A stretch of DNA of 64,000 nucleotides, from NCBI RefSeq assembly GCF_001651865.1, contig NZ_LPUX01000050.1:248492-312491 (forward strand). The letters run 5' to 3'. The position numbers and the translations under genes are program-made. The notes below the pieces were generated by a model. That model was not told the DNA's origin. It saw only the letters and a program-made list of their open reading frames with translations, and did not search any database. This document shows positions 21,157-29,991 of the stretch, one piece after another. How positions within the stretch are numbered: the first letter of the stretch is position 1; each line of letters opens with the position of its first letter. This DNA is from Sinorhizobium glycinis (lineage in GTDB: Bacteria; Pseudomonadota; Alphaproteobacteria; Rhizobiales; Rhizobiaceae).

Positions 21157-21540
21157 TCACAGGTGCCGTACCTCTGAGGGCCTTTCCGCCCAATTGTCGT
21201 TGCGACCGTCATAGTAGGTCACCGGCGCCGACATAAGTTCATCGATGTCGACTGCGTCGAGACAAGCAATACTGATGCTGTAATAGGGGCTGCCGGTCAT
21301 GTTCGGCACCTCGATCCGTTCAAACGGGTGAATGCCGCAACGCTTGCAGATCCCTTGAAAGTCCGTCAGTTCCCCCTCGCCGGCGACGAGGCGAAAAGCC
21401 TCAGGCTTCACCCGGGCTGACCACAGGCGCATCTTGGTGCAGATCGAGCAGTTGCACTTGCCCGTGCCGGCGCTGATATCCAGCTCAGTCTCGAAGCGGA
21501 TGGCACCGCAATGGCAGCTTCCCGAATAGGTTCTCAGCAT
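21157..21540 (-). CDS. GFA family protein with a probable internal deletion
   Basis: A 127-residue GFA-fold protein. The first zinc motifs are normal: SGSCHCGAIRFE and CNCSICTKMRLW. In most relatives LTDYQ is followed by about nine residues and then FCRHCG. Here DFQG runs directly into ICKRCGIHPF, so a short in-frame loss is likely, although the CxxC pair is kept. The C-terminal half (YYSISIACLDAVDIDEL) is typical. Function is unknown. The ATG follows GGGAGC. It is convergent with gph, with 18 bases between stops. Confidence 0.7.
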   Translation of the reverse strand: MLRTYSGSCHCGAIRFETELDISAGTGKCNCSICTKMRLWSARVKPEAFRLVAGEGELTDFQGICKRCGIHPFERIEVPNMTGSPYYSISIACLDAVDIDELMSAPVTYYDGRNDNWAERPSEVRHL

Positions 21541-21573
21541 CGCATGCTCCCACCACGAGGCGCTGATGTGCGA

Positions 21574-21596
21574 AGGCCCCGCGCCTGGCGGGGCCT
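21574..21596 (-). terminator. Hairpin downstream of the L,D-transpeptidase gene
   Basis: AGGCCCCGC (21574-21582) pairs with GCGGGGCCT (21588-21596) around GCCTG, 34 bases beyond the transpeptidase stop. The stem is very stable but there is no T-run on either side. Confidence 0.5.
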
Positions 21597-21629
21597 CCTA
21601 TCTCCTTGGAACGAGACGTCCGTCACCCG

Positions 21630-23522
21630 TCAGCCCTCGGCTGGCTGCCGGGCCTTACGGGTCGCCTCGAACGCCCGGTCCATGTACATGTCCCGGTCGT
21701 AGACGTCGTTGAAATATTCGACCTTGCCGTCCTTGTTCGGCCATGCGGTGAAGTAGGAAACATAGACCGGCACTTTCTGAGGCACCGGCAAGGCCCTGTT
21801 GTGCCCAGCGGCGATCTCCTTGCCGACGTCCTCCATGCTGATGCCGAGGACGGCCGCTGCCATGCGGCGCGGCTCGGCGAGGCGGACGCATCCGTGGCTG
21901 AGCGCCCGCTGGTCACGCTTGAAGAAGTTCTTCGACGGCGTGTCGTGCATATAGATCGCATGCGAGTTCGGGAACAGGATCTTGAGCTCGCCAAGCGCGT
22001 TGTCGCTACTTGGCGGCTGGCGCACCGCGACCGAGTTCGTCGATCCGTACCAGTCCACTGCATAGGACGGAACGACCCGGCCGCCGACCTCGACCTGATA
22101 ACCCATGCGGTCGAGATAGCTCGGATCGCTGCGCAGCTTCGGCAGCATCTCGTTGACGATGATCGACTGGGGCACGCCCCAATAGGGATTGACCTCGACG
22201 GTCTGGATCTCGTCGTGGAAGAAATAGGTCTGGTTCGCTTTCGAGCCGACCACGACCCGCATCGAGAACTGCTCCGCGCCCTGGTCGGTATAGTAGGCCA
22301 TGAACGCCGGCTGGTTGATGAAGACGTAGCGATTGCCGAGGTCGTTCGGGAGCCAGCGGGCCTGCTCCATCGCGATCTCGACCTTGCTGATCTTGCTGGC
22401 GATCGTGTCCCCGCCCGTCAGCACGCGGATCGAGGCCTGACCGACGACACCGTCCGCCTTCAGCCCATGCTCCTTCTGAAAGGCTTCGACGAGGGAGACC
22501 AGTTCAGGGGTGTATTCGGGCGTATCCTGGTAGCCGGCGAGGACGACGGCATGCTCCGCCCTCAGCGCCTCTGAGGCCTTCAGCTTGATCCCGGCAACGA
22601 TGTTGGCGAGCTCCGGATTGCTGTCGCCCGGCTTCAGCAGCGTCCCCGGCGCGATCTCGACACGCGGAGCGGCGTCCGTTTCGGCCCGCAGCTTTTCGAG
22701 TTCCTGCTTCAACGCCAGGAACTGCGGGTTCTTCGGATTGCGCTCTTCGATCAGGGCTGCAATGTCGGGGCTTGTGGCGGCCTTGTCGAGGAAGGCGACG
22801 AGATCGACGCTCTTGCGCTTGAAATCGTGGTAGCCGGAAATCTTGTTCGGGTCGATGCGGCCCCGAACCGTATCCTGCACATAGGTGAGGACCGCCGCGG
22901 ACATGGCGATCTCGAATCGCACCAGATCCTTTTCCCGCGCGATCATGTCGGCGCGATCGAAGTCATCGGCCGGAACAGTGACGGCATAGTCCTTCGGGTC
23001 GAGTCCAACCTTGGCAGCATCACCAAGAACCGCGAGAGCGGCTCGCGCCCGCCCATTGATGCCGTCGCCTCCGATCCAGACGAAATCGGTCCGTCCGGCA
23101 TAAAACGCCTCGACCGCCTTTGCCACCTCCGCCGGAGCGCGCACCTCGACTTGCGGCAGAAACTTGCGGGCATCCGCCAGCGGAATCCGCAGCATGGGTG
23201 GGAAGCCGTAGCTCTGTACCGAACCCGTCACGACCGGATCGACCAGCCGATCCGTCGCAATCCTGCGCATCTGCTCTGGCTTGTAGGTATAGTAGCGCGG
23301 ACTGGAAACCTTTGGCGGCTTTACCGCGGTTCTGTCTTCGAGGCGCTGCGGCGCCATCATGTCGTAGCCCGGCTGCGCCGGATAGGCCTGCTCGGGCGTG
23401 CGCTTCCTGCCGCCGCGAATGAAATCCATCAGCGTGATGGCTGAGGCAGGCCGCACATCTATGGTTGCAATCGCACAGCCGCTCATAAGCGCCACAATCG
23501 CTACCGATCTGATTATTTTCAT
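21630..23522 (-). CDS. L,D-transpeptidase, YcbB-like, with peptidoglycan-binding domain
   Basis: A 630-residue periplasmic enzyme that would form 3-3 cross-links in peptidoglycan or attach proteins to it. The N-terminus MKIIRSVAIVALMSGCAIAT is a signal peptide, possibly a lipoprotein type (MSGC). A scaffold region follows, then a peptidoglycan-binding domain near 320-390 (LVSLVEAFQKEHGLKADGVV), then the YkuD catalytic domain with HAIYMHDTP and the active-site motif SHGCVRLAEP. This is the YcbB/LdtD architecture. The start at 23522 fits the signal peptide. 23540 is in frame upstream. Rhizobiales grow from the pole and rely heavily on such enzymes. Confidence 0.88.
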   Translation of the reverse strand: MKIIRSVAIVALMSGCAIATIDVRPASAITLMDFIRGGRKRTPEQAYPAQPGYDMMAPQRLEDRTAVKPPKVSSPRYYTYKPEQMRRIATDRLVDPVVTGSVQSYGFPPMLRIPLADARKFLPQVEVRAPAEVAKAVEAFYAGRTDFVWIGGDGINGRARAALAVLGDAAKVGLDPKDYAVTVPADDFDRADMIAREKDLVRFEIAMSAAVLTYVQDTVRGRIDPNKISGYHDFKRKSVDLVAFLDKAATSPDIAALIEERNPKNPQFLALKQELEKLRAETDAAPRVEIAPGTLLKPGDSNPELANIVAGIKLKASEALRAEHAVVLAGYQDTPEYTPELVSLVEAFQKEHGLKADGVVGQASIRVLTGGDTIASKISKVEIAMEQARWLPNDLGNRYVFINQPAFMAYYTDQGAEQFSMRVVVGSKANQTYFFHDEIQTVEVNPYWGVPQSIIVNEMLPKLRSDPSYLDRMGYQVEVGGRVVPSYAVDWYGSTNSVAVRQPPSSDNALGELKILFPNSHAIYMHDTPSKNFFKRDQRALSHGCVRLAEPRRMAAAVLGISMEDVGKEIAAGHNRALPVPQKVPVYVSYFTAWPNKDGKVEYFNDVYDRDMYMDRAFEATRKARQPAEG

Positions 23523-24031
23523 AAGTACAAACGTCCCCATATCGCGTTGCCGCCGAATTCGGCCGCTGCCAGATTCTCGCCACGCCCTCGTGCCCGAAGA
23601 CTTATAGAAAAGGATGGTGAATGAAAAGGAAACGACCGCCGTTCGATTTGATCAGCTGCCCCGAAACCGCTCGCCCTTCGTGTCGCGCGCAGCTCCGCAA
23701 GCCTCTGATTTGCATCTACTTTGCACCAAACGATTGCGCAGCGACGTTCCCAGCGGCACTCAGGGCGTCACGAAGGAAGGCATCGTCTGTGACAGAAAGG
23801 CCACAAGGGATGCACGCGAAGCGGCTGCATTGTGCAACGCCTCCATTCGTCGTCCCGATTGCTGCACCGCAGCAATATTCAAACGATTGTAGCTGGCAGC
23901 AGGGACCTGCAGCCCTTTACAAGCCTGCTTCGCCGGGGCAGAGAGATGCCCGGCACCGGGGGAGGAAAACCGGCTGACACCGGCATCTTCGCCTCGGCTT
24001 GATGAAGCGCATCACGAAGGCAGGTATCACG
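23523..24031. other. Noncoding gap between the L,D-transpeptidase gene and fumC
   Basis: About 510 bases holding the two divergent promoter regions. Open frames within it (such as 23614-23892 and 23621-23977) overlap one another and show no domain. I see no clear regulatory motif. Confidence 0.4.
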
Positions 24032-25423
24032 ATGACATCGACGCGCACGGAAACAGATACATTCGGCCCCATCGAAGTGGCGAACGACCGCTACTGGGGT
24101 GCCCAGGCCCAACGCTCACTCGGCAATTTCAGGATCGGTTGGGAAAAGCAGCCGCTGGCGATCGTCCGGGCACTCGGCATCGTCAAGCAGGCGGCGGCCC
24201 GCGCCAACGTCGCGCTCGACCGGCTTGATCCGAAGATCGGCGACGCCATCGTCAAGGCGGCCCAGGAAGTGATCGACGGCAAGCTGAACGACCATTTCCC
24301 GCTCGTCGTCTGGCAGACCGGCTCCGGCACGCAATCGAACATGAATGCCAACGAGGTCATTTCCAACCGGGCGATCGAACTGCTCGGTGGCGTCATGGGA
24401 TCGAAGAAGCCCGTGCATCCGAACGACCACGTCAACATGAGCCAATCTTCGAACGACACCTACCCGACGGCCATGCACATCGCCTGCGCCGAGCGGGTGA
24501 TCCACGACCTGCTGCCGGCTCTCAAGCACCTGCACAAGGCGCTTGAAGAAAAGGTCAAGGCCTTCGACCACATTATCAAGATCGGCCGCACCCATACGCA
24601 GGATGCAACGCCCCTGACGCTCGGCCAGGAGTTCTCCGGTTATGCGGCACAGGTCGCCTCCTCGATCAAGCGCATCGAGATGACCCTGCCCGGCCTCTGT
24701 GAGCTCGCCCAGGGCGGCACCGCCGTCGGCACCGGCCTCAACGCCCCGGTTGGCTTCGCCGAGAAGGTGGCGGAGGAAATCGCCGCGATCACCGGCATCG
24801 CCTTCACCTCCGCTCCGAACAAGTTCGAAGCGCTCGCCGCGCACGATTCGATGGTGTTCAGCCATGGCGCGATCAACGCGACGGCGGCCGCCCTCTTCAA
24901 GATCGCCAACGACATCCGCTTCCTTGGTTCGGGCCCCCGCTCCGGCCTCGGCGAACTCGCTCTGCCGGAGAACGAGCCGGGCTCCTCGATCATGCCCGGC
25001 AAGGTCAATCCGACCCAGTGCGAAGCGCTGACGCAGGTCTGCGCCCAGGTCTTTGGCAATCACGCCTCCCTCACCTTTGCCGGCAGCCAGGGCCATTTCG
25101 AGCTCAACGTCTACAACCCGCTGATGGCCTATAACTTCCTCCAGTCGGTCCAGCTACTTGCCGATGCAGCGGTTTCCTTCACCGACAATTGCGTCGTCGG
25201 CATCGAGGCGCGCGAAGACAACATCAAGGCGGCGCTCGACCGCTCGCTGATGCTCGTCACTGCGCTGGCGCCGAAGATCGGCTACGACAACGCCGCCAAG
25301 ATCGCCAAGACCGCGCACAAAAACGGCACGACCTTGCGAGAAGAGGCTGTCGGCGGCGGCTATGTGACGAATGAGGAGTTCGACGCAATCGTGCGGCCGG
25401 AAACGATGACCAGCCCTGCCTGA
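24032..25423 (+). CDS. fumC: Fumarate hydratase class II
   Basis: A 463-residue homotetrameric iron-free fumarase, interconverting fumarate and malate in the TCA cycle. The length is exactly that of typical FumC. Signatures are [20 protein letters not shown] at the N-terminus, [52 protein letters not shown] and the superfamily signature [16 protein letters not shown]. The ATG at 24032 starts [12 protein letters not shown]. The frame opens 11 codons earlier. A GC-rich imperfect hairpin follows. Confidence 0.96.
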   Translation: MTSTRTETDTFGPIEVANDRYWGAQAQRSLGNFRIGWEKQPLAIVRALGIVKQAAARANVALDRLDPKIGDAIVKAAQEVIDGKLNDHFPLVVWQTGSGTQSNMNANEVISNRAIELLGGVMGSKKPVHPNDHVNMSQSSNDTYPTAMHIACAERVIHDLLPALKHLHKALEEKVKAFDHIIKIGRTHTQDATPLTLGQEFSGYAAQVASSIKRIEMTLPGLCELAQGGTAVGTGLNAPVGFAEKVAEEIAAITGIAFTSAPNKFEALAAHDSMVFSHGAINATAAALFKIANDIRFLGSGPRSGLGELALPENEPGSSIMPGKVNPTQCEALTQVCAQVFGNHASLTFAGSQGHFELNVYNPLMAYNFLQSVQLLADAAVSFTDNCVVGIEAREDNIKAALDRSLMLVTALAPKIGYDNAAKIAKTAHKNGTTLREEAVGGGYVTNEEFDAIVRPETMTSPA

Positions 25424-25434
25424 TAGACCCCACG

Positions 25435-25465
25435 GGGGCCGCAGGCGCCTGCCGGCGCCGCGGCC
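25435..25465 (+). terminator. GC-rich hairpin after fumC
   Basis: GGCCGCAGGCGCC and GGCGCCGCGGCC form a long stem with one bulged base, starting about 14 bases after the stop, followed by TTCCC. A weak terminator candidate. Confidence 0.4.
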
Positions 25466-25610
25466 TTCCCTGCGGCCGGCAAATCCGCCGCGGCTCGCGA
25501 TATCATTTCGAATTGCATCGGTTCGCTCAAGCAACCGTTAAGACTTCACAAAGCTTTTGTCCCTAAAAAATAGCGGACATTAGAGACATTTAATTTAAAG
25601 AGCTTGGTAT

Positions 25611-26681
25611 ATGCAGACGGCAACCGCGAATAAAACGCCGACGCCCGATATTGCTGCGCAGATCACCCATGCCATGCGCATGATGGGCGTCGCGCCGATA
25701 CCGCGCAATTACGAGCTTTACTACGAGGCCTATCTCGGCTCGAATCCGCAGCTGTCGAAAGACCTTGCGACGCTCGGCAGCCGCGCGACGCAGGAAGAAC
25801 TCGACGCGATCGGCGCACGCTATTTCAGCCATATCCACCATTCTCGCGGGATCGAGCGCGCCCACACCACGCTGGCGGCAAAGCTGGCCGAACTGGTCAC
25901 TCTCTTGCGGGACGAACAATGCGCGCTCGAGAACTACAACAAGGTTCTCGACGAGGCCTACCTGAACATCACCAGCAAGAGCGTGGCGAGCGCCGACATC
26001 CTCCGCCACGCGATTGACATTCTGAGTGAAGCGACTGCCGACACGATGAACCAGGGTAAAGAGCGTGTGCAGACGGTCGTTCAAAAATCCGTCGAGATGG
26101 AAGCGATCCGCCAGGAACTGGACGAATACAAGCGCATTGCCAACACAGATTCGCTGACGCGGCTCGGCAATCGCCGTGCCTTCGACGAGACGCTCGCTGC
26201 GGTCTACAACAACGAGCAATTGCGCAACTACACCGGCCTGCTCGTCGTTGACATCGACCACTTCAAGAAAGTCAATGACAGCTTCGGCCACCCGGTCGGG
26301 GACAAGATCCTCTCCACCGTCGGCACGGTCATTCGCGCAAATCTCCGGCGGGATGCCTTCGTCGCCCGGACCGGCGGCGAGGAATTTGCCGTCATCCTGA
26401 ACGACAGTACGCAGGAGGAATGCCTGCAGGCCGCCGACCGCATCCGCGCCGTTCTGGCAAACACGCCGTTCAAGAACTCCAAGACCGGCGTCAACTACGG
26501 CCCGATTACTCTCTCTGTCGGCGTGTGCATGGCAACGGCGGCGGACGATCCGCTCGACCTCTATCACAAGGCGGATATCGCGCTTTACTCTGCCAAGAAT
26601 TCGGGGCGTAACAGAACGGTCCTCTTCGAGGAAGGCATGCGCAAGGATTCCGGACGGAACTGGCTGATCTATCGCCGCTGA
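25611..26681 (+). CDS. Diguanylate cyclase (GGDEF domain)
   Basis: A 356-residue soluble protein. The N-terminal 185 residues are helical with no recognised sensor, including a probable coiled coil near 150-180. The C-terminal GGDEF domain (about 188-345) has DSLTRLGNRRAFDE, VVDIDHFKKVNDSFGH and an intact active site TGGEEF, so it should make cyclic di-GMP from GTP. The position that forms the inhibitory I-site in many cyclases (RxxD five residues before GGEEF) reads R-R-D-A here, so product inhibition is probably lost. It stands alone with an AT-rich promoter region upstream. Confidence 0.88.
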   Translation: MQTATANKTPTPDIAAQITHAMRMMGVAPIPRNYELYYEAYLGSNPQLSKDLATLGSRATQEELDAIGARYFSHIHHSRGIERAHTTLAAKLAELVTLLRDEQCALENYNKVLDEAYLNITSKSVASADILRHAIDILSEATADTMNQGKERVQTVVQKSVEMEAIRQELDEYKRIANTDSLTRLGNRRAFDETLAAVYNNEQLRNYTGLLVVDIDHFKKVNDSFGHPVGDKILSTVGTVIRANLRRDAFVARTGGEEFAVILNDSTQEECLQAADRIRAVLANTPFKNSKTGVNYGPITLSVGVCMATAADDPLDLYHKADIALYSAKNSGRNRTVLFEEGMRKDSGRNWLIYRR

Positions 26682-26735
26682 TAGCGTGGGACATCGCGGC
26701 GCCGAGGTGCCCATCGGCACGTCCCGGTGACGGCA

Positions 26736-27653
26736 TCAGGCGATCTTTCTGAGGCGAGCCCTTTCTTCACTTTCACCAAGGAAAGCGACGATCTTCTCGA
26801 TGACCGCGGGCGCGGAAACGATGCGTCGGTGGCCGAGACCATTCGCCCAATGCAACTCGACATTCGGCCCGATTGCACCGTAACGGCGCGCGTGATCGGC
26901 GGACACCTCCTTATCGTCCTGCGCGTGGACGACAAGGACCGGCCGTCTCAGGGCACCCAGTACGCGTGCCGCGTCGAAGCCCTCCACGCGGCGGCCGGAC
27001 AAGCGCTCGACCATGCCTTCGAAAGCTGTTTGAGCGGCCGGCGCAAGGCCCATGATCGTGCCGAAGCCTTTGAAGAGCCATGCCATCTCGCTCGGCGCGC
27101 CAACGAGCACCAGCTTGGCCGGCACGCGCGCAGGCACGTCGCAAAGCACACCTCCCGCCGCACAGGCCAGGCCGGCCCCGCCGAAGGAATGGCCGATGCC
27201 GGCATCGAATCCATCGAAGTGACGCCAGGCGGCGTCGATCGCCCGCACCGCCTGCGGCATGGTCAGCGAACGGCCGGGCGAGGCGCCATGCCCCGGCCAG
27301 TCGAGCGCCACCACCTCGGCGCCCGCCGCCAACAGGCCATCGATCATTGCGGAAAGGTAGTCACTGCGCGATCCCCAGCCATGCGTGAGCAATACGCGCG
27401 GTCCCCCTCCGCCACCGCGGCCTTGGAAATGCCGGGCTGAAACCCAACCGCCCGCGAAAGAGAGCGTCACTTTGCGCGATTGCCTCATCAACGGGGCCGC
27501 GGCCTTTAGAAGTGTCCTTTCCTTGCCGTTCTTCGGCTTGCGGTTCGGGGTAAGGCAGAATATCCGAAACGCCAATTCGCCGGCGGCGGCGGGAGAGATC
27601 GCCGACACGGCCTTGAGCGAGAGACGGATGACCTGGGTCGCAAAGGATGCCAT
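26736..27653 (-). CDS. Alpha/beta hydrolase
   Basis: A 305-residue alpha/beta-hydrolase-fold protein. The oxyanion segment LLTHGWGSRSDY, the nucleophile elbow GHSFGGAG, the acid region VLVVHAQDDKEV and the terminal His in GLGHRRIV are all visible, so the Ser-Asp-His triad is complete. The N-terminus is basic with a mildly hydrophobic helix. The substrate is unknown. It is transcribed divergently from a MarR-type regulator 47 bases away, and that regulator probably controls it. Confidence 0.82.
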   Translation of the reverse strand: MASFATQVIRLSLKAVSAISPAAAGELAFRIFCLTPNRKPKNGKERTLLKAAAPLMRQSRKVTLSFAGGWVSARHFQGRGGGGGPRVLLTHGWGSRSDYLSAMIDGLLAAGAEVVALDWPGHGASPGRSLTMPQAVRAIDAAWRHFDGFDAGIGHSFGGAGLACAAGGVLCDVPARVPAKLVLVGAPSEMAWLFKGFGTIMGLAPAAQTAFEGMVERLSGRRVEGFDAARVLGALRRPVLVVHAQDDKEVSADHARRYGAIGPNVELHWANGLGHRRIVSAPAVIEKIVAFLGESEERARLRKIA

Positions 27654-27672
27654 ATTGAAACGAGCCTTAAAG

Positions 27673-27686
27673 GTTCAAGCATGAAC
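27673..27686. promoter_or_regulatory. Candidate MarR operator in a divergent promoter
   Basis: GTTCA-AGCA-TGAAC is an inverted repeat with 5-base arms in the 47-base gap between the hydrolase and MarR genes. A further TGAAC half-site overlaps the marR start. Its position fits autoregulation and control of the hydrolase. Confidence 0.4.
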
Positions 27687-27700
27687 ATAATTGTACAACG

Positions 27701-28186
27701 ATGAACAAAAAGCAAGTCACGGCCGAACATCGCCACTTTCCCTGGGATCACCCGCGCTTTCGAAGCTGGATCGCCGTAGCCCGCGCCTGTCAGTTGATGC
27801 AGCAGACGCTGACGCGCCGGCTGGCTCACCTCGACGTCAAGCCGCCGCATCTGGATATCCTGATCAACCTCTACCGCTTCGACGGCATTACGCAGCAGGA
27901 ACTCGCCCACAAGCTGCTTGTCGGCCGCTCCAACATGAGCATGCTGCTGCCGCAGCTCGAGCAGCGCGGACTCATCGAACGGCGCGGCGACGCAAGAGAC
28001 AAACGTGTGTTGCGGCTTTCGCTGACGCCGGCCGGACGGACATTGACCGAGCAGGCGATGGAGATTCAAACGGCGCTCATCGAAAACTCGCTTGGCGGCG
28101 CTCCGATCGAGGATTGCATGAAGATCGCAGCCTCGATGGAGCGGATCATCGCCGCGCTTCTCAAAGAGGAGGGCGAGCTTCCTTGA
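27701..28186 (+). CDS. MarR-family transcriptional regulator
   Basis: A 161-residue MarR-type repressor. The core winged helix is ITQQELAHKLLVGRSNMSML, then LPQLEQRGLIERRGDARDKR, with the DxRxxR wing typical of the family, and it is flanked by dimerisation helices. The start codon at 27701 has little ribosome-binding site and sits at the edge of the divergent promoter, so a leaderless or weakly translated message is possible. The likely target is the neighbouring hydrolase gene. The ligand is unknown. Confidence 0.85.
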   Translation: MNKKQVTAEHRHFPWDHPRFRSWIAVARACQLMQQTLTRRLAHLDVKPPHLDILINLYRFDGITQQELAHKLLVGRSNMSMLLPQLEQRGLIERRGDARDKRVLRLSLTPAGRTLTEQAMEIQTALIENSLGGAPIEDCMKIAASMERIIAALLKEEGELP

Positions 28187-28206
28187 TTACGACCACGCTG
28201 AATTGA

Positions 28207-28587
28207 TCAGCGCGGCTTTTCGGACCTGTCCCGGGACATGCCCTTTTCGGTGAGCTCCTGCTCATAGGCCCTGAAAAGCTCGCCGCCCTTCTCGCCAAGT
28301 TCGCGAAGATAGGTCCAGGTGTAGATACCGGTGTCGTGGAAATCGTCAAAACCGATGCGCACCGCGTAATTGCCTGTCGGCTGCACGGAGATGATCTGGA
28401 CATTGCGCTTGCCCGGCACGGTCACCCGCTGACCCGGTCCGTGGCCCTGCACTTCCGCAGACGGCGAAAGCACGCGCAGCAGTTCCGCCGAGACGTCGAA
28501 GGAGGCGCCGTCGTCGAAGCTCACGGTCAGCCGGTGGCGATCCTTCGACACGCGCAGTTCGGTCGGCCAGAAATCACTCATCGTCAT
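28207..28587 (-). CDS. DUF971 family protein
   Basis: A 126-residue protein matching DUF971 (gamma-butyrobetaine hydroxylase-like N-terminal domain). The sequence shows PTELRVSKDRHRLTVSFDDG, then SAELLRVLSPSAEVQGHG, then VRIGFDDFHDTGIYTW-TYL. The family occurs near Mrp/ApbC iron-sulfur and cofactor genes, and here it is divergent from moaA. A role in cofactor or Fe-S assembly is only suggested by context. The start MTMSDFWP at 28587 has GGAG six bases upstream. The frame is open to 28827 without homology. Confidence 0.8.
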   Translation of the reverse strand: MTMSDFWPTELRVSKDRHRLTVSFDDGASFDVSAELLRVLSPSAEVQGHGPGQRVTVPGKRNVQIISVQPTGNYAVRIGFDDFHDTGIYTWTYLRELGEKGGELFRAYEQELTEKGMSRDRSEKPR

Positions 28588-28738
28588 CGCTCCGTTTCTC
28601 GTCTCCGCTGTAAAGCAGAATTGATCCGGCGAAAATCGCCCGAAGGCGTCTTTCCCGATATTTGAAACAGTTTGCGACAGTATGCGCCTTGACGCGACCT
28701 CCTTTGGCCACGACATTGAGCGCGCAGGGAGAAAAGAC

Positions 28739-29788
28739 TTGAACACGGCCCCCATAGACCGGACCAACGCACGACCGCTCGACAGGATGACCACGCCGAT
28801 GGTCGATCCCTTCGGCCGCAGCGTCACCTATCTGCGCGTGTCGGTCACCGACCGCTGCGATTTCCGCTGCACCTATTGCATGGCGGAACACATGACCTTC
28901 CTGCCCAAGAAGGACCTGCTGACGCTGGAGGAACTCAAGCGGCTCTGTTCCGCCTTCATTGCCAAGGGGGTCCGCAAGCTGAGGCTGACCGGCGGCGAGC
29001 CGCTGGTGCGCAAGAACATCATGTTCCTCGTGCGCGAACTCGGCAAGGAGATCGAGGCGGGTCGGCTCGACGAGCTCACCTTGACGACGAATGGTTCGCA
29101 GCTCTCGAAATTCGCCGCCGAATTGGCCGACTGCGGCGTGCGCCGGATCAACGTCTCGCTTGATACGCGCGATCCGGACAAGTTCCGCGAGATCACCCGC
29201 TGGGGCGAACTGGCGAAGGTCATCGAAGGGATCGACGCGGCACAGGCGGCTGGGTTGAAAGTCAAGATCAACGCGGTAGCGCTGAAGGGCTTCAACGACG
29301 CGGAAATCCCCGAACTGATGCGCTGGGCGCATGGCCGCGGCATGGACCTGACGCTGATCGAAACCATGCCGATGGGCGAGGTCGACGAGGACCGCACCGA
29401 TCATTACCTGCCGCTCTCGGAGATGCGCGAGCGGCTCGAGACAGAGTTCACGCTGCGGGATATCCCCTACCGTACCGGCGGCCCTGCCCGTTACGTCGAG
29501 GTGGCGGAAACCGGCGGCCGCCTCGGCCTCATCACACCGATGACGCACAATTTCTGTGAAAGCTGCAATCGCGTCCGCCTCACCTGTACCGGCACGCTCT
29601 ATATGTGCCTCGGCCAGAATGACGCCGCCGATCTTCGCGCCGCGCTGCGCGCCACCGATGACGATGCCTATCTCTCTCAGGTGATCGACGAAGCGATAGG
29701 CCGCAAGCCGAAGGGCCATGATTTCATCATCGACCGCGAGCACAACCGCCCGGCCGTAGCCCGTCACATGAGCGTAACCGGCGGCTGA
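28739..29788 (+). CDS. moaA: GTP 3',8-cyclase MoaA (molybdenum cofactor)
   Basis: A 349-residue radical-SAM enzyme for the first step of molybdopterin synthesis. The N-terminal cluster motif is [12 protein letters not shown] (CxxxCxxC), the C-terminal cluster is [19 protein letters not shown], and the protein ends in the required double glycine (SVTGG). I choose a TTG start at 28739 because it follows GGGAGAAAAGAC and gives the usual length. An ATG at 28682 would add 19 residues without a ribosome site. mobA and mobB lie about 4 kb further on. A palindromic repeat follows the stop. Confidence 0.95.
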   Translation: MNTAPIDRTNARPLDRMTTPMVDPFGRSVTYLRVSVTDRCDFRCTYCMAEHMTFLPKKDLLTLEELKRLCSAFIAKGVRKLRLTGGEPLVRKNIMFLVRELGKEIEAGRLDELTLTTNGSQLSKFAAELADCGVRRINVSLDTRDPDKFREITRWGELAKVIEGIDAAQAAGLKVKINAVALKGFNDAEIPELMRWAHGRGMDLTLIETMPMGEVDEDRTDHYLPLSEMRERLETEFTLRDIPYRTGGPARYVEVAETGGRLGLITPMTHNFCESCNRVRLTCTGTLYMCLGQNDAADLRAALRATDDDAYLSQVIDEAIGRKPKGHDFIIDREHNRPAVARHMSVTGG

Positions 29789-29815
29789 CATAAGGTAACG
29801 TCGGCGCGAGAGTAT

Positions 29816-29976
29816 TGCCCCTCATCCGCCTGCCGGCACCTTCTCCCCGCGAGCGGGGCGAAGGGGCATGCCGCGCCGCCTCGCCACCTCTCCCAGCAAG
29901 GTGAGTAAAGGGATATGCCGCGCCGCTGAAGTCCCCTCTCCCCGTCTTTACGGGGAGAGGGTTAGGGTGAGGGGCA
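29816..29976. repeat. Dispersed inverted repeat, copy A (between convergent genes)
   Basis: Bounded by TGCCCCTCA and TGAGGGGCA, with internal stems CCCCGCGAGCGGGG and CTCTCCCCGT...ACGGGGAGAG. The same element occurs inverted at 60271-60382. It lies between the convergent stops of moaA and the chemoreceptor gene and may act as a bidirectional terminator. Confidence 0.75.
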
Positions 29977-29991
29977 AGCGTCGACCGGGGT

